Of a DNA stretch of 64,000 bases, positions 44,898-53,578 are shown one piece after another; the stretch's first letter is position 1, and every line of letters starts with the position of its first letter. The translations under genes were made by a program, and so were the position numbers. The stretch spans positions 6,876,001 through 6,940,000 of the forward strand of contig CP020563.1 in NCBI GenBank assembly GCA_002082585.1, in the 5' to 3' direction. The notes below the pieces were generated by a model. It saw nothing but the letters and a program-made list of their open reading frames with translations, was not told where the DNA came from and did no database searches. The DNA comes from Kitasatospora albolonga. GTDB taxonomy: Bacteria > Actinomycetota > Actinomycetes > Streptomycetales > Streptomycetaceae.

Positions 44898-45928
44898 CCG
44901 AATACCGCAACCTCGGCCGCACCGGCGTCCGGGTCAGCCCCCTCGCGCTGGGCACCATGATGTTCGGCGCCCGGGGCAACACCGATCACGACGACAGCGT
45001 CCGGATCATCCACCACGCCCTGGACTCCGGCATCAACTTCGTCGACACCGCCGACGTCTACTCGCAGGGCGAGTCGGAGACCATCGTCGGCAAGGCGCTC
45101 GCGGGAGGGCGGCGCGACAACGTCGTGCTGGCCACCAAGTTCCACGGCCGACTGGGCGACGACCCCAACGAGTCCGGCAACAGCCGCCGTTGGATCATCC
45201 GCGAGGTGGAGAACAGCCTGCGCCGTCTCGGAACCGACTGGATCGACCTCTACCAGGTCCACCGTCCCGAGCCCGGCACCGACTTCGACGAGACGCTCGG
45301 CGCCCTGACCGACCTGGTCCGCCAGGGCAAGATCCGCTCCATCGGCACCTCCACCTTCGAGCCCTCCGCCATCGTGGAGGGCCAGTGGATCGCGGAGCGC
45401 CGGGGCCGCGAACGCGTGGTCGCCGAGCAGCCCCCGTACTCGCTGCTCGCCCGGGGCATCGAGCGCGAGGTCCTGCCGGTGGCGCAGCGGTACGGGCTCG
45501 GCGTGCTGTCCTGGAGCCCGCTGGCCGGCGGCTGGCTGACCGGCCGCTACCGCACGGGCGCCGAGCAGCCTGCCTCCAGCCGCGCCGAGCGCCAGGCCGC
45601 CCGCTTCGACATCGCCGCACCGGAGAACGCGGCCAAGCTGGCGGCCGCCGAGGCCCTCGCCGTACTCGCGGAGGAGGCCGGTCTCACCCTCGTCCAACTC
45701 GCCCTGGCCTTCGTGCTGGAGCACCCGGCCGTCACCTCGGCGATCATCGGTCCGCGCACCTTCGAGCAGCTGGAGAGCCAGCTCGGCGCCGACAAGGTGA
45801 GGCTGAGCCGGGACGTCCTCGACCGGATCGACGAGATCGTCCCGCCCGGCACCAACCTGTCGGCCCGCGATGCCGGTTACACCCCGGCGGTCCTCAACGA
45901 CGCCTCACTGCGCCGCCGTTCGGCCTGA
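44894..45928 (+). CDS. Aldo/keto reductase
   Basis: A 344-residue NADPH-dependent reductase with the catalytic tetrad in place: Asp and Tyr in FVDTADVYSQG (about 50-60), Lys in VLATKFHG (about 78-85) and His in YQVHRPEPG (about 122-130). A cofactor-phosphate binding region IIGPRTFEQLE (about 284-294) is present. It begins ATGA over the exporter stop, so it is the last gene of the operon. It may reduce the aldehyde or ketone left after monooxygenase cleavage; that is inference. Confidence 0.9.
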   Translation: MTEYRNLGRTGVRVSPLALGTMMFGARGNTDHDDSVRIIHHALDSGINFVDTADVYSQGESETIVGKALAGGRRDNVVLATKFHGRLGDDPNESGNSRRWIIREVENSLRRLGTDWIDLYQVHRPEPGTDFDETLGALTDLVRQGKIRSIGTSTFEPSAIVEGQWIAERRGRERVVAEQPPYSLLARGIEREVLPVAQRYGLGVLSWSPLAGGWLTGRYRTGAEQPASSRAERQAARFDIAAPENAAKLAAAEALAVLAEEAGLTLVQLALAFVLEHPAVTSAIIGPRTFEQLESQLGADKVRLSRDVLDRIDEIVPPGTNLSARDAGYTPAVLNDASLRRRSA

Positions 45929-45950
45929 CGGAGCGGAGGGCGGGCCGGGG

Positions 45951-47072
45951 TCACTGGCGGATGCGCTCGCGAATCCAGACCCCGGCCTCCTTCAGGACCC
46001 CGGTCCCGGTCCAGTTGGAGCCGTTGCAGGTGCCGGTCTTGAAGACGGCACCGGAGCGGTGGTCGTCGGAGTAGTTCCAGTTGGTCCAGGAGATCTTCTT
46101 CCGCTTCATCAGGTCGAGGTAGCGCTGCGACATCGCGAAGTCGTTGGCGCCCTCGCCCGCGTAGTTCTGCGTCCCGAACTCCGTGACGAAGACGGGGAGT
46201 CGGTCCGATGCCCGGTCCAGCGTCGCGAGATACGCCTCGCGGTGGGAGGCCGCGTAGAAGTGCAAGGTGTACATGATGTTCGAGGCGCGGACCGGGTTGT
46301 TCACCACCTCGGACTCATTGGAGCCCTCCGAGACCCCGAACGAGGACCAGGCGCGCGTCCCGACCAGGACCACCGCGTCGGGGTCCTGCGCCCGGATCAC
46401 CGGGATGATCTGCTCGGAGTAGGACTTGATGGCCGACCAGCTCACCCCCGAGGGCTCGTTGGCGATCTCGTAGAGCACGCCCGGGTGGTCCTTGTACCTC
46501 TTCGCCATCGCGGTGAAGAACGTTTTCGCCCGGTCGAGGTTGGCGTTCGGATCGCCCGGCGTCAGCATGTGCCAGTCGATGACCGCGTACATCCCGCGTG
46601 CGTGCGCCGCGTCGATGAACTTCTGTGCCCGGGCGGTGAATCCGGCCGGGTCGGTCTCGTACCCGCCCTCCTGTACGTAGGTGGAGACGCGCAGCACATC
46701 GGCGCGCCAGTCGTGGGCGAGGGCGTTGAGCGAGCCGTCGGTGACGCACTGGGCGTACCACTGGGTGCCGTGGGTGCTCATGCCGTTGAGGGCGATCGCC
46801 TGGCCGGACGCGTTACAGAGCTGGAGACCGCAGACGCGGAGCTGCCCGTTGGCGGCGAGCGGTGTCGCGGCGGTGGGGGCGGCGGAACCGGCGGCGGGCG
46901 CCGGGGCGGCCCCCGCCCGTACGGGGGACAGGAGCGCGGTCACCACGCCGAGCGCGGACGCGGCGAGCAGGGCCTTGCGGGCGAGCCCCCGCCGGCCGCC
47001 CGTGGGGGCGGCGGCCTCGGGGGTCTCGGCGGGAGGGGTGGGGGACGTGGGGGGAGTGGGGCGCTGGTGCAT
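45951..47072 (-). CDS. Secreted GH5-family cellulase (endoglucanase)
   Basis: A 373-residue exported glycoside hydrolase. A twin-arginine-like leader (RRGLARKALLAASALG, about residues 27-42) is preceded by a Pro/Thr-rich stretch. The catalytic domain runs to the end with no cellulose-binding module. Active-site marks are DWHMLTPGDPNAN (about 165-177), the acid/base Glu in YEIANEPSG (about 205) and the nucleophile Glu in VFVTEFGT (about 293). The ATG at 47072 follows AAGGGAG. A perfect palindrome about 90 bp upstream may be its operator. Extracellular beta-1,4-glucan cleavage is expected. Confidence 0.9.
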   Translation of the reverse strand: MHQRPTPPTSPTPPAETPEAAAPTGGRRGLARKALLAASALGVVTALLSPVRAGAAPAPAAGSAAPTAATPLAANGQLRVCGLQLCNASGQAIALNGMSTHGTQWYAQCVTDGSLNALAHDWRADVLRVSTYVQEGGYETDPAGFTARAQKFIDAAHARGMYAVIDWHMLTPGDPNANLDRAKTFFTAMAKRYKDHPGVLYEIANEPSGVSWSAIKSYSEQIIPVIRAQDPDAVVLVGTRAWSSFGVSEGSNESEVVNNPVRASNIMYTLHFYAASHREAYLATLDRASDRLPVFVTEFGTQNYAGEGANDFAMSQRYLDLMKRKKISWTNWNYSDDHRSGAVFKTGTCNGSNWTGTGVLKEAGVWIRERIRQ

Positions 47073-47161
47073 GGTGGTGCTCCCTTCGGATGGGGGGTGG
47101 GAGACGCCATGGCGGCAGAACTGAAAGTAAAGCTTCCTTCCAATTGTCGTCAACAGTGTTG

Positions 47162-47172
47162 GGAAACTTTCC
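47162..47172 (-). promoter_or_regulatory. GGAAACTTTCC palindrome upstream of cellulase
   Basis: A perfect 5-bp inverted repeat about a central C. It contains GAAA-C-TTTC, which resembles motifs reported before Streptomyces xylanase genes. A related GAAAG stretch lies 50 bp nearer the gene. Candidate repressor or activator site for the cellulase. Confidence 0.4.
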
Positions 47173-47272
47173 TGTCTATTGCCGCGCGCGAGTGAAGGGG
47201 CCCCGAAGAGCCCCTTGCTTCCCGCCCGTTGCCGTCGGCGCCCCGCGCTTCCCGCCCGGGGCCGCCCCGGCC

Positions 47273-47671
47273 TCAGCTCTGCTGCGGCAGCGGATACACC
47301 GCCAGCGAGAACGAGTGGCCCGCCGGGTCCCCGTACACCCGGACATCGCGCGGACCGCTGTTGCTGTCACCGGTGTCGACGGGCCGGGCCCCGAGCGAGA
47401 TCGCCTCGCGCTCGGCCTCGTCGATGTCGTCCCTGCTCACCAGGATGCGCAGATGCGCCTGCTGGGAGTCCTCCGGGCGGGGCCAGCTCGGCGGTGCGTA
47501 GCCGTGGTCCCGGCGGATCGCCAGCCGGACGCCGTCGTTGCCGACGATCTCCACGAAGTCGGGGTCGGAGCCGATCCGTATCTCCGCGTCGAGCAGACCG
47601 GCGTAGAACTCGGCCAGCTCCATCGGTTCGGCACAGTCAAGGACGAGAACGCTCGTTTTCTCCACAGTCAT
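47273..47671 (-). CDS. VOC (glyoxalase/bleomycin-resistance fold) protein
   Basis: A 132-residue two-module VOC protein. Module 1 spans SVLVLDCAEPMELAEFYAGLL to about residue 60; module 2 ends DVRVYGDPAGHSFSLAVY. The VOC metal position near the end is a histidine (GHSFSL) in place of the usual glutamate/aspartate, so metal use is uncertain. It resembles drug-binding or unknown-function VOC proteins common in Streptomyces. ATG 47671 lacks a strong ribosome site. It is divergent from the MFS gene. Confidence 0.8.
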   Translation of the reverse strand: MTVEKTSVLVLDCAEPMELAEFYAGLLDAEIRIGSDPDFVEIVGNDGVRLAIRRDHGYAPPSWPRPEDSQQAHLRILVSRDDIDEAEREAISLGARPVDTGDSNSGPRDVRVYGDPAGHSFSLAVYPLPQQS

Positions 47672-47700
47672 GCGGGAACAGGTACCCCCGGCCGTCCGGG

Positions 47701-47792
47701 ACACGCCGTGCGGGACCCGGACACGCGGTGCGGGACGCGGACACGCCGTACCGGAACCGGACGCGCGTACCGGATACGCGTACCGGAACCGG
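47701..47792. repeat. 20-bp tandem repeat between VOC and MFS genes
   Basis: Units ACACGCCGTGCGGGACCCGG (47701) and copies at 47721 and 47741, with a decayed extension to about 47792 rich in GCGTACCGG. This occupies most of the 219-bp divergent promoter region. Confidence 0.75.
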
Positions 47793-47890
47793 GTGCGCGT
47801 GCGGGACCCGCCGCGCCGTCCACGTCCCGGGCGGGCGCGCCCCGGACGTCCAGGATGAGGAAACACCCGGCCCGACCTAAGGTGCGAACC

Positions 47891-49390
47891 ATGGCAGAGA
47901 GCGCGGCGCGACCCGGCCCGGCCGGACGCGACGCCGACACCGGCGGCCCCGACCCCCGGCGCTGGAAGGCGCTGGCGGTCTGCCTGGTGGCGGGCTTCAT
48001 GACCCTGCTGGACGTCTCCATCGTCAATGTGGCCCTCCCCTCCATCCGCGAGGGCCTGAACACCCCCGAGTCCGACCTCCAATGGGTCGTCTCCGGCTAC
48101 GCCCTCGCCTTCGGCCTCTTCCTGATCCCCGCCGGACGCCTCGGCGACGCGCGCGGACGGCGGGCCGTCTTCATGGCGGGGCTCGCCCTGTTCACCCTGG
48201 CCTCAGCCGCCTGCGGAGCCGCCCAGTCCAGCCTCTGGCTGGTCATCGCCCGACTGGTCCAGGGCATCGCGGGCGGACTGATCTCCCCGCAGATCTCCGC
48301 GCTGATCCAGCAGATGTTCTCCGGGCGCGAGCGCGGCCGGGCCTTCGGCATGTTCGGCACGGTCGTCGGGATCTCCACCGCCGTCGGCCCGCTGCTCGGC
48401 GGACTGCTCATCCAGGCGGCGGGCCCCGACCACGGCTGGCGCTGGGTCTTCTACGTCAACCTCCCGCTCGGCGCCGTCTGCCTCCTGCTCGCCCACCGCC
48501 TCCTCCCCGACACCCCCTCCGCCGGCCGGGTCCGGCCGCGCGACCTGGACCCGTTCGGCGTGCTGCTCCTGGGCGCGGGCGTACTGGCCCTGCTGCTGCC
48601 GTTCGTCCAGGCCCAGCAGTGGCCCGGCAACGGCAAGTGGCTGCTGGTCGTGGTCGCCGCCGTCCTGCTCGGGGCCTTCGTCGCCTGGGAGGCGCGGTGC
48701 ACGGGCGGCCCCACCCACCCGGTGCTCGACCTCTCGCTGTTCCGGCTGCGCTCGTACTGGCTGGGCTGCCTGCTGATCCTGCTCTACTTCGCCGGGTTCA
48801 CCTCGATCTTCTTCGTCACGACCCTCTACCTCCAGTCCGGTCTGGACTACTCCGCCCTCCAGGCCGGACTGGCCATCACCCCCTTCGCCCTCGGCTCCGG
48901 GGCCGCCGCGTCGATCGGCGGCCGGCTCGTCGGACGGTTCGGCCGCCCGCTCGTGGTGGCCGGACTCGTGATGGTCGCCGTCGGCCTCGCGGGCACCGCG
49001 CTCGCCGTCCACTGGGTGCCCGGCAGCGGCGCGGGCTGGGCGATGGCCGCCCCGCTGCTCCTCGCCGGTCTCGGCAGCGGTCTGGTGATCGCCCCGAACC
49101 AGACGCTGACCCTCGCCGAGGTCCCCGTACACCGGGCGGGAAGCGCCGGGGGCACCCTCCAGACCGGGCAGCGCGTCGGCTCGGCGGTCGGGATCGCCGC
49201 CGTCGGCGCGGTGTTCTTCGCCCAGGTCGGCCCGGAGGGGTGGGCGGACGCGTACGACCACGGGCTGATCGTCTCCGTCGCCTTCGTGCTGGCCGCGCTG
49301 ATCGTGGCGCTGGCCGATGTCGGGGCCGACCGGCGGGGCAGACGACGGGAACGCAAGGAATCCACCGACCCCTCGAGGAGCACGGCATGA
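47891..49390 (+). CDS. MFS drug exporter, DHA2 (14-helix) type
   Basis: A 499-residue membrane protein. Motifs: LDVSIVNVALPSI (about 39-51, DHA2 hallmark), the A-loop GRLGDARGRRAVFMAG (about 81-96), RLVQGIAGG and the motif C region GPLLGG (about 155-160). The 14 predicted helices fit EmrB/QacA exporters. ATG 47891 is chosen at the family N-terminus. Its stop overlaps the start of the ECM4-type reductase (ATGA). Substrate unknown; a quinone or other aromatic drug is plausible given that partner. Confidence 0.88.
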   Translation: MAESAARPGPAGRDADTGGPDPRRWKALAVCLVAGFMTLLDVSIVNVALPSIREGLNTPESDLQWVVSGYALAFGLFLIPAGRLGDARGRRAVFMAGLALFTLASAACGAAQSSLWLVIARLVQGIAGGLISPQISALIQQMFSGRERGRAFGMFGTVVGISTAVGPLLGGLLIQAAGPDHGWRWVFYVNLPLGAVCLLLAHRLLPDTPSAGRVRPRDLDPFGVLLLGAGVLALLLPFVQAQQWPGNGKWLLVVVAAVLLGAFVAWEARCTGGPTHPVLDLSLFRLRSYWLGCLLILLYFAGFTSIFFVTTLYLQSGLDYSALQAGLAITPFALGSGAAASIGGRLVGRFGRPLVVAGLVMVAVGLAGTALAVHWVPGSGAGWAMAAPLLLAGLGSGLVIAPNQTLTLAEVPVHRAGSAGGTLQTGQRVGSAVGIAAVGAVFFAQVGPEGWADAYDHGLIVSVAFVLAALIVALADVGADRRGRRRERKESTDPSRSTA

Positions 49391-50424
49391 GCGACACATC
49401 CGGCAAGAGCGCCGGGAGCGACGGCAACACCTCCTACGGCCACAAGCCCTTCAAGCGGTCCCGCAGCCACTTCGCCGACCGCATCACCGCCGACGGCCGC
49501 GACGGCTGGCCGGTCGAGGCGGGCCGCTACCGGCTGGTCGTCAGCCGGGCCTGCCCCTGGGCCAGCCGCGCTCTGGTCTCCCGCCGCCTGCTCGGCCTGG
49601 AGGACGCCCTCTCCCTCGCCGTCACCGACCCCATCCAGGACGACCGCAGCTGGCGCTTCACCCTGGACCCGGACGGCAAGGACCCGGTGCTCGGCATCCG
49701 CTATCTGAGCGAGGCGTACGACGCCCGGGAGCGGGACTACCCCGGCGGGGTCAGCGTCCCCGCGATCGTCGACGTACCGAGCGGGAAGCTGGTCACCAAC
49801 GACTACCAGCGGATCACCCTGGACCTGGCCACCGAGTGGACCGCCCTGCACCGCCCCGGCGCCCCCGACCTCTACCCCGAGCCGCTGCGCGCGGAGATCG
49901 ACGAGGTCATGGAGGGCATCTACCGGGACATCAACAACGGCGTCTACAAGGCCGGGTTCGCCAGCACCCAAGAGGATTACGCGGAAGCCTACGAGGCACT
50001 CTTCGCCCGCCTCGACCAGGTCTCCGACCGCCTCACGGACCGCCGCTACCTGGTCGGCGACACCATCACCGAGGCCGACATCCGCCTCTTCACCACCCTG
50101 GTCCGCTTCGACGCGGTCTACCACGGCCACTTCAAGTGCAACCGTACGAAGCTGACCGAGGACCCCGTCCTGTGGGCGTACGTCCGCGACCTCTACCAGA
50201 CCCCCGGGTTCGGGGACACCGTCGACTTCGACCACATCAAACGCCACTACTACCAGGTGCATACGGGGATCAACCCGACCGGCATCGTCCCTCTCGGCCC
50301 CGACCTCTCCGGCTGGACCACCCCGCACCACCGCGAACAGCTCGGTGGCCGCCCGTTCGGCGACGGCACCCCGCCCGCGCCCGTACGGGAGGACGAGCGG
50401 GTCACCCCGGCCGACCGGGTCTGA
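49387..50424 (+). CDS. ECM4/Gto-type (glutathionyl-hydroquinone reductase) family protein
   Basis: A 345-residue xi-class GST-like enzyme. The catalytic cysteine is C56 in SRACPWASR, the C-P-W motif of S-glutathionyl-hydroquinone reductases. The thioredoxin fold runs to about 150, with the helical domain after it (GDTITEADIRLFTTLVRFDAVY, about 226-247). Actinomycetes use mycothiol in place of glutathione, so the real thiol partner is probably mycothiol or ergothioneine. It is translationally coupled to the MFS exporter, suggesting joint handling of a quinone-type toxin. Confidence 0.88.
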   Translation: MSDTSGKSAGSDGNTSYGHKPFKRSRSHFADRITADGRDGWPVEAGRYRLVVSRACPWASRALVSRRLLGLEDALSLAVTDPIQDDRSWRFTLDPDGKDPVLGIRYLSEAYDARERDYPGGVSVPAIVDVPSGKLVTNDYQRITLDLATEWTALHRPGAPDLYPEPLRAEIDEVMEGIYRDINNGVYKAGFASTQEDYAEAYEALFARLDQVSDRLTDRRYLVGDTITEADIRLFTTLVRFDAVYHGHFKCNRTKLTEDPVLWAYVRDLYQTPGFGDTVDFDHIKRHYYQVHTGINPTGIVPLGPDLSGWTTPHHREQLGGRPFGDGTPPAPVREDERVTPADRV

Positions 50425-50436
50425 CCCCCGGCTCCC

Positions 50437-51318
50437 TCAGCCGGCCCGAGGCGGGGGCGGCTGCGGTGCGAGCGTGTCGGTGGCCAGGGACGAGCGGGCC
50501 AGCACCACACAGCCCGCGGCGATCAGCCCCAGCCCCGCCAGCTCCGGCAGCAGCCACCAGCCGGTGCGCAGCTCCTCCTCGAAGAGCGTCACCCCGTACA
50601 GGATGCTGATCAGCGCGTCCCCGAGCGTCAGCATCGGCTGCACCGCCACCAGACTCCCCGCGTGCAGGGCGTTCTGGAGCAGGAAGAGGGCACCGACCCC
50701 GGCCGCCGCCGTCGCGTACAGCTGCCACGACGTCAGCAGCGCGACGGCCCCGCCTTCCGGGCCCAGATGCGCCATCGCGTCCTTCATCAGCGCCGCCGTC
50801 AGCGCGTAGCCGCAGGCGGCGGCGAGCCCCAGCAGGGCCGCCCGGGCATTGCCGCGCACCCGCAGCGCGGCGACGATCAGCACCGCCTCGAACGCCCCGG
50901 TCAGCAGCAGCGTCGGCACCCAGTCCGCACCCCGCACGGCGTCGGTGCCGTCGACCGGCGCGGCCGACCCGAGCCCGACCGCCAGACCGGCGGTCACCGC
51001 GGCGACGCCGTACCAGACCGTGCGCGGCGCCCGGACCCGCATCATCCACCCGGCCAGCAGCAGGGTCGCGGGCAGCTCGATGACGAAGATCGGCTGCACC
51101 ACCGAGATCGGCCCGGTCGCCAGCGCCACCGCCTGGCAGACCGCCGCCACGATCACCAGGGCGATCCCGGCCAGCCACACCCGCTGGCGCACCAGATGGC
51201 CGATGAGGGAGAGGCGCATCGCCTCGCCGTCGGGCACCTCCAACGCGGCCCGGCGCTGGAGCACCGAGGCGGAACCGTTGCTCAGGGCGGTCAGGACGGC
51301 GAAGAGGACACTGATCAC
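50437..51318 (-). CDS. DMT-family membrane transporter (EamA-like)
   Basis: A 293-residue protein with about ten hydrophobic segments. It resembles streptomycete DMT-superfamily proteins with a repeated EamA-like half (LVIVAAVCQAVALATGPISVVQPIFVIELPATLL; then a second half near GVGALFLLQNALHAGSLVAVQPMLTLGDALISI). GTG 51318 is used because frame alternatives are further upstream with poor ribosome sites. Substrate unknown. It is convergent with the ECM4-type gene and divergent from the AlkZ-like gene. Confidence 0.82.
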   Translation of the reverse strand: MISVLFAVLTALSNGSASVLQRRAALEVPDGEAMRLSLIGHLVRQRVWLAGIALVIVAAVCQAVALATGPISVVQPIFVIELPATLLLAGWMMRVRAPRTVWYGVAAVTAGLAVGLGSAAPVDGTDAVRGADWVPTLLLTGAFEAVLIVAALRVRGNARAALLGLAAACGYALTAALMKDAMAHLGPEGGAVALLTSWQLYATAAAGVGALFLLQNALHAGSLVAVQPMLTLGDALISILYGVTLFEEELRTGWWLLPELAGLGLIAAGCVVLARSSLATDTLAPQPPPPRAG

Positions 51319-51436
51319 CGGTTCATCATGGAGCGGCCGGGGAAGGGGCGCGCGGGGCGTGGGGCCGGAGGGCGTAACGCCGGTCCCCGGCCGTCGCGGA
51401 CCGTCCCTGTCCGCAAGCCCCGCTACCGTACGGACC

Positions 51437-52573
51437 ATGGCCGCGAAGACGCACCGCACCGCCGCACACCCCGCCGTCCTCTCCGCCCGGGCGCTGAACC
51501 GGGCGACCCTGGACCGTCAGCTCCTGCTGCGCCGCACCGCGATGTCCGCCCAGGACGCGGTCGCGCACCTCCTCGGGCTCCAGGCGCAGAACACGAAGCC
51601 GCCGTACTTCCAGCTCCACGCGCGGCTGGCCGACTTCGACCCGCACGAGCTGTCCGCCCTGATGGAGTCCCGCGAGGTGGTCCGGATCGTCACCCTCCGC
51701 TCCACCCTCCACACCCACACGGCGGACGACGCCCTGACCCTGCGTCCGCTGGTGCAGGCGGCGCGGGACCGGGAGCTCAAGGTGTTCCGGCGCGGCCTCG
51801 CCGGGGTGGACCTGGACCGGCTCGCCGCCGTGAGCAGGGAACTCGTGGAGGAGCGCCCGCGCCCGGTCAAGGAGCTGCGCGAGGAGCTGCTCGGCCACTG
51901 GCCGGACGCCGACCCGCTCGCGCTCACGGTGGCCGCCCGGTGTCTGCTGCCGCTGGTCCAGGTCACCCCGCGCGGACTGTGGGAGCGCGGCGGGCAGGTC
52001 GCGCTGACCACGGTGGAGCACTGGCTCGGCAGGGACCCGGAGCCGGTCCCGGCGCCGGACGACACCGTCCTGCGCTATCTGAACGCCTTCGGCCCCGCCT
52101 CGGTCAAGGACATGCAGCGCTGGGCGGGGCTGACCCGGCTGCGGGAGGTCTTCGAGCGGCTGCGGCCCCGGCTCCTGACCTTCCGCGACGAGCACGGCAC
52201 CGAGCTGTTCGACCTCCCGGACGCCCCGCGCCCCGACCCGGACACCCCGGCCCCGCCGCGCTTCCTGCCCGAGTTCGACAATGTGCTCCTCGGCCACGAC
52301 GACCGCTCGCGGGTGATCCCGGAGGCGAACAAGGGGCGCAACTGGGTGGGCAACCAGGCGTACGGGACCGTCCTGGTCGACGGGTTCTTCGAGGCCGTCT
52401 GGCGGGTCGAACGGGAGGACGAGACGGCGATCCTGACCGTGCAGCCGCTGCGTACCCTGCGGCGGGGCGAGCGGACGGAGATCACCGAGGAGGCGGGGCG
52501 GATGCTGTCGGTGATGACGGATGCCACGTCGTACGACGTCCGGTTCGGCACGTTCCTGGACTTCGGGGACTGA
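51437..52573 (+). CDS. AlkZ-like winged-helix DNA glycosylase (HTH_42 family)
   Basis: A 378-residue protein of the HTH_42/AlkZ-YcaQ family, made of tandem winged-helix domains. Its catalytic-loop motif is Q49-A-Q51 in HLLGLQAQN, matching the QxQ subclass that includes the azinomycin self-resistance glycosylase. Further marks are ESREVVRIVTLRSTLHTHTADDA (about 78-100) and FLPEFDNVLLGHDDRSRVI (about 276-294). It should unhook bulky or crosslinked alkylated purines, but the target lesion is unknown. ATG 51437 is chosen at the family N-terminus. No toxin biosynthesis genes flank it. Confidence 0.85.
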   Translation: MAAKTHRTAAHPAVLSARALNRATLDRQLLLRRTAMSAQDAVAHLLGLQAQNTKPPYFQLHARLADFDPHELSALMESREVVRIVTLRSTLHTHTADDALTLRPLVQAARDRELKVFRRGLAGVDLDRLAAVSRELVEERPRPVKELREELLGHWPDADPLALTVAARCLLPLVQVTPRGLWERGGQVALTTVEHWLGRDPEPVPAPDDTVLRYLNAFGPASVKDMQRWAGLTRLREVFERLRPRLLTFRDEHGTELFDLPDAPRPDPDTPAPPRFLPEFDNVLLGHDDRSRVIPEANKGRNWVGNQAYGTVLVDGFFEAVWRVEREDETAILTVQPLRTLRRGERTEITEEAGRMLSVMTDATSYDVRFGTFLDFGD

Positions 52574-52679
52574 AGCCCTTCAGGAGACCCTTTACGGCTT
52601 ACGGCTTACGGGTTTGCGGCTTACGGGTGTCTGCGGGGCGTGGCCATGGCTTTACGGGTGTGGCTCGCGGCAACGGGCG

Positions 52680-53549
52680 TCATGGCAGGAGCCCCGCCCG
52701 TCGCGCCGCCACCACCGCCTCCAGCCGGGTGTGCGCCCCCAGCTTCCGCATGGCCGAGCGCAGATAGCCCTTCACCGTCTCGGGGCGCAGCCCCAGTTGC
52801 CGGGCGGCCGAGGCGTTGGTCGCGCCCGCCGCCACGCACGCCACGACGTCCACCTCGCGCGGGGCGAGCCGCACCTCCCGGGCCGCTGCCGGGGCCCGCG
52901 CCCCGGACGCCGAGGCCAGGCGCCCGCAGACGGCCAGCAACGCGTCGCGGAGCGCCGGGTCGACCACCCGCGGGGCCAGCGCGCGCAGCTCCCGGTGCGC
53001 CTCGCGTACGTCCTCCCAGGCGCCCGGAGCCGTACCGGGACCGGCCGCCGCCACCTGCTCCCGGGTCAGGGCGAGCAGCTGCCGCACCTCGTCCCGGACC
53101 GCGAGCGCCTGCTCCACGTCACGGGCCGCCGCCACCGCCGCGTCGAACGTACGGTCCCCGAGGCCCACCGGCGTACGCAGTGCCCCGTACAGCACGCCCC
53201 GTACCGTCCGCCGTACGACGACGGGCACCGCGACGACCGAGCGCAGCCCCTCCGCCGCCACCGCCCTGTCGTACTCGTGGCTGATGTGGCGCGAGGCGGG
53301 GTAGTCCGTCACGGCGCAGGGCCGGGCGAGGGCGATGGCCTTGCCGCCGAGACCGCTCCCGGCCGCGACGACCAGACCGCGCAACGCGCCGGTCTGCGCC
53401 CCGTTCAGCTCCCCGATCCGGGCGTGGCGGGCGTCGGACAGCAGGCCGCCGAAGACCACCGGCAGTCCGCTCGTGCGGCGCAGCCCCGCCAGCGCCGTCC
53501 GCATCTCGGCCGCGTCGATCCCCTCGGCCGCGTCGACCGGTTCCGGCAC
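52680..53549 (-). CDS. GAF-LuxR transcriptional regulator
   Basis: A 289-residue regulator. The N-terminal GAF-like sensor (about 20-145: GLPVVFGGLLSDARHARIGEL, SVVAVPVVVRRTVRGVLYG) is followed by a helical linker. The C-terminal LuxR helix-turn-helix (about 225-288: REVDVVACVAAGATNASAARQL, ETVKGYLRSAMRKL) is complete. GTG 53549 follows GGAAAGG and leaves the palindrome 53579-53615 in its leader; an upstream ATG at 53642 would translate through that palindrome. It is divergent from two acyl-CoA ligase genes, its likely targets. Ligand unknown. Confidence 0.87.
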   Translation of the reverse strand: MPEPVDAAEGIDAAEMRTALAGLRRTSGLPVVFGGLLSDARHARIGELNGAQTGALRGLVVAAGSGLGGKAIALARPCAVTDYPASRHISHEYDRAVAAEGLRSVVAVPVVVRRTVRGVLYGALRTPVGLGDRTFDAAVAAARDVEQALAVRDEVRQLLALTREQVAAAGPGTAPGAWEDVREAHRELRALAPRVVDPALRDALLAVCGRLASASGARAPAAAREVRLAPREVDVVACVAAGATNASAARQLGLRPETVKGYLRSAMRKLGAHTRLEAVVAARRAGLLP

Positions 53550-53578
53550 TCCGATGCCTTTCCACCTGTTCCTCGGCT

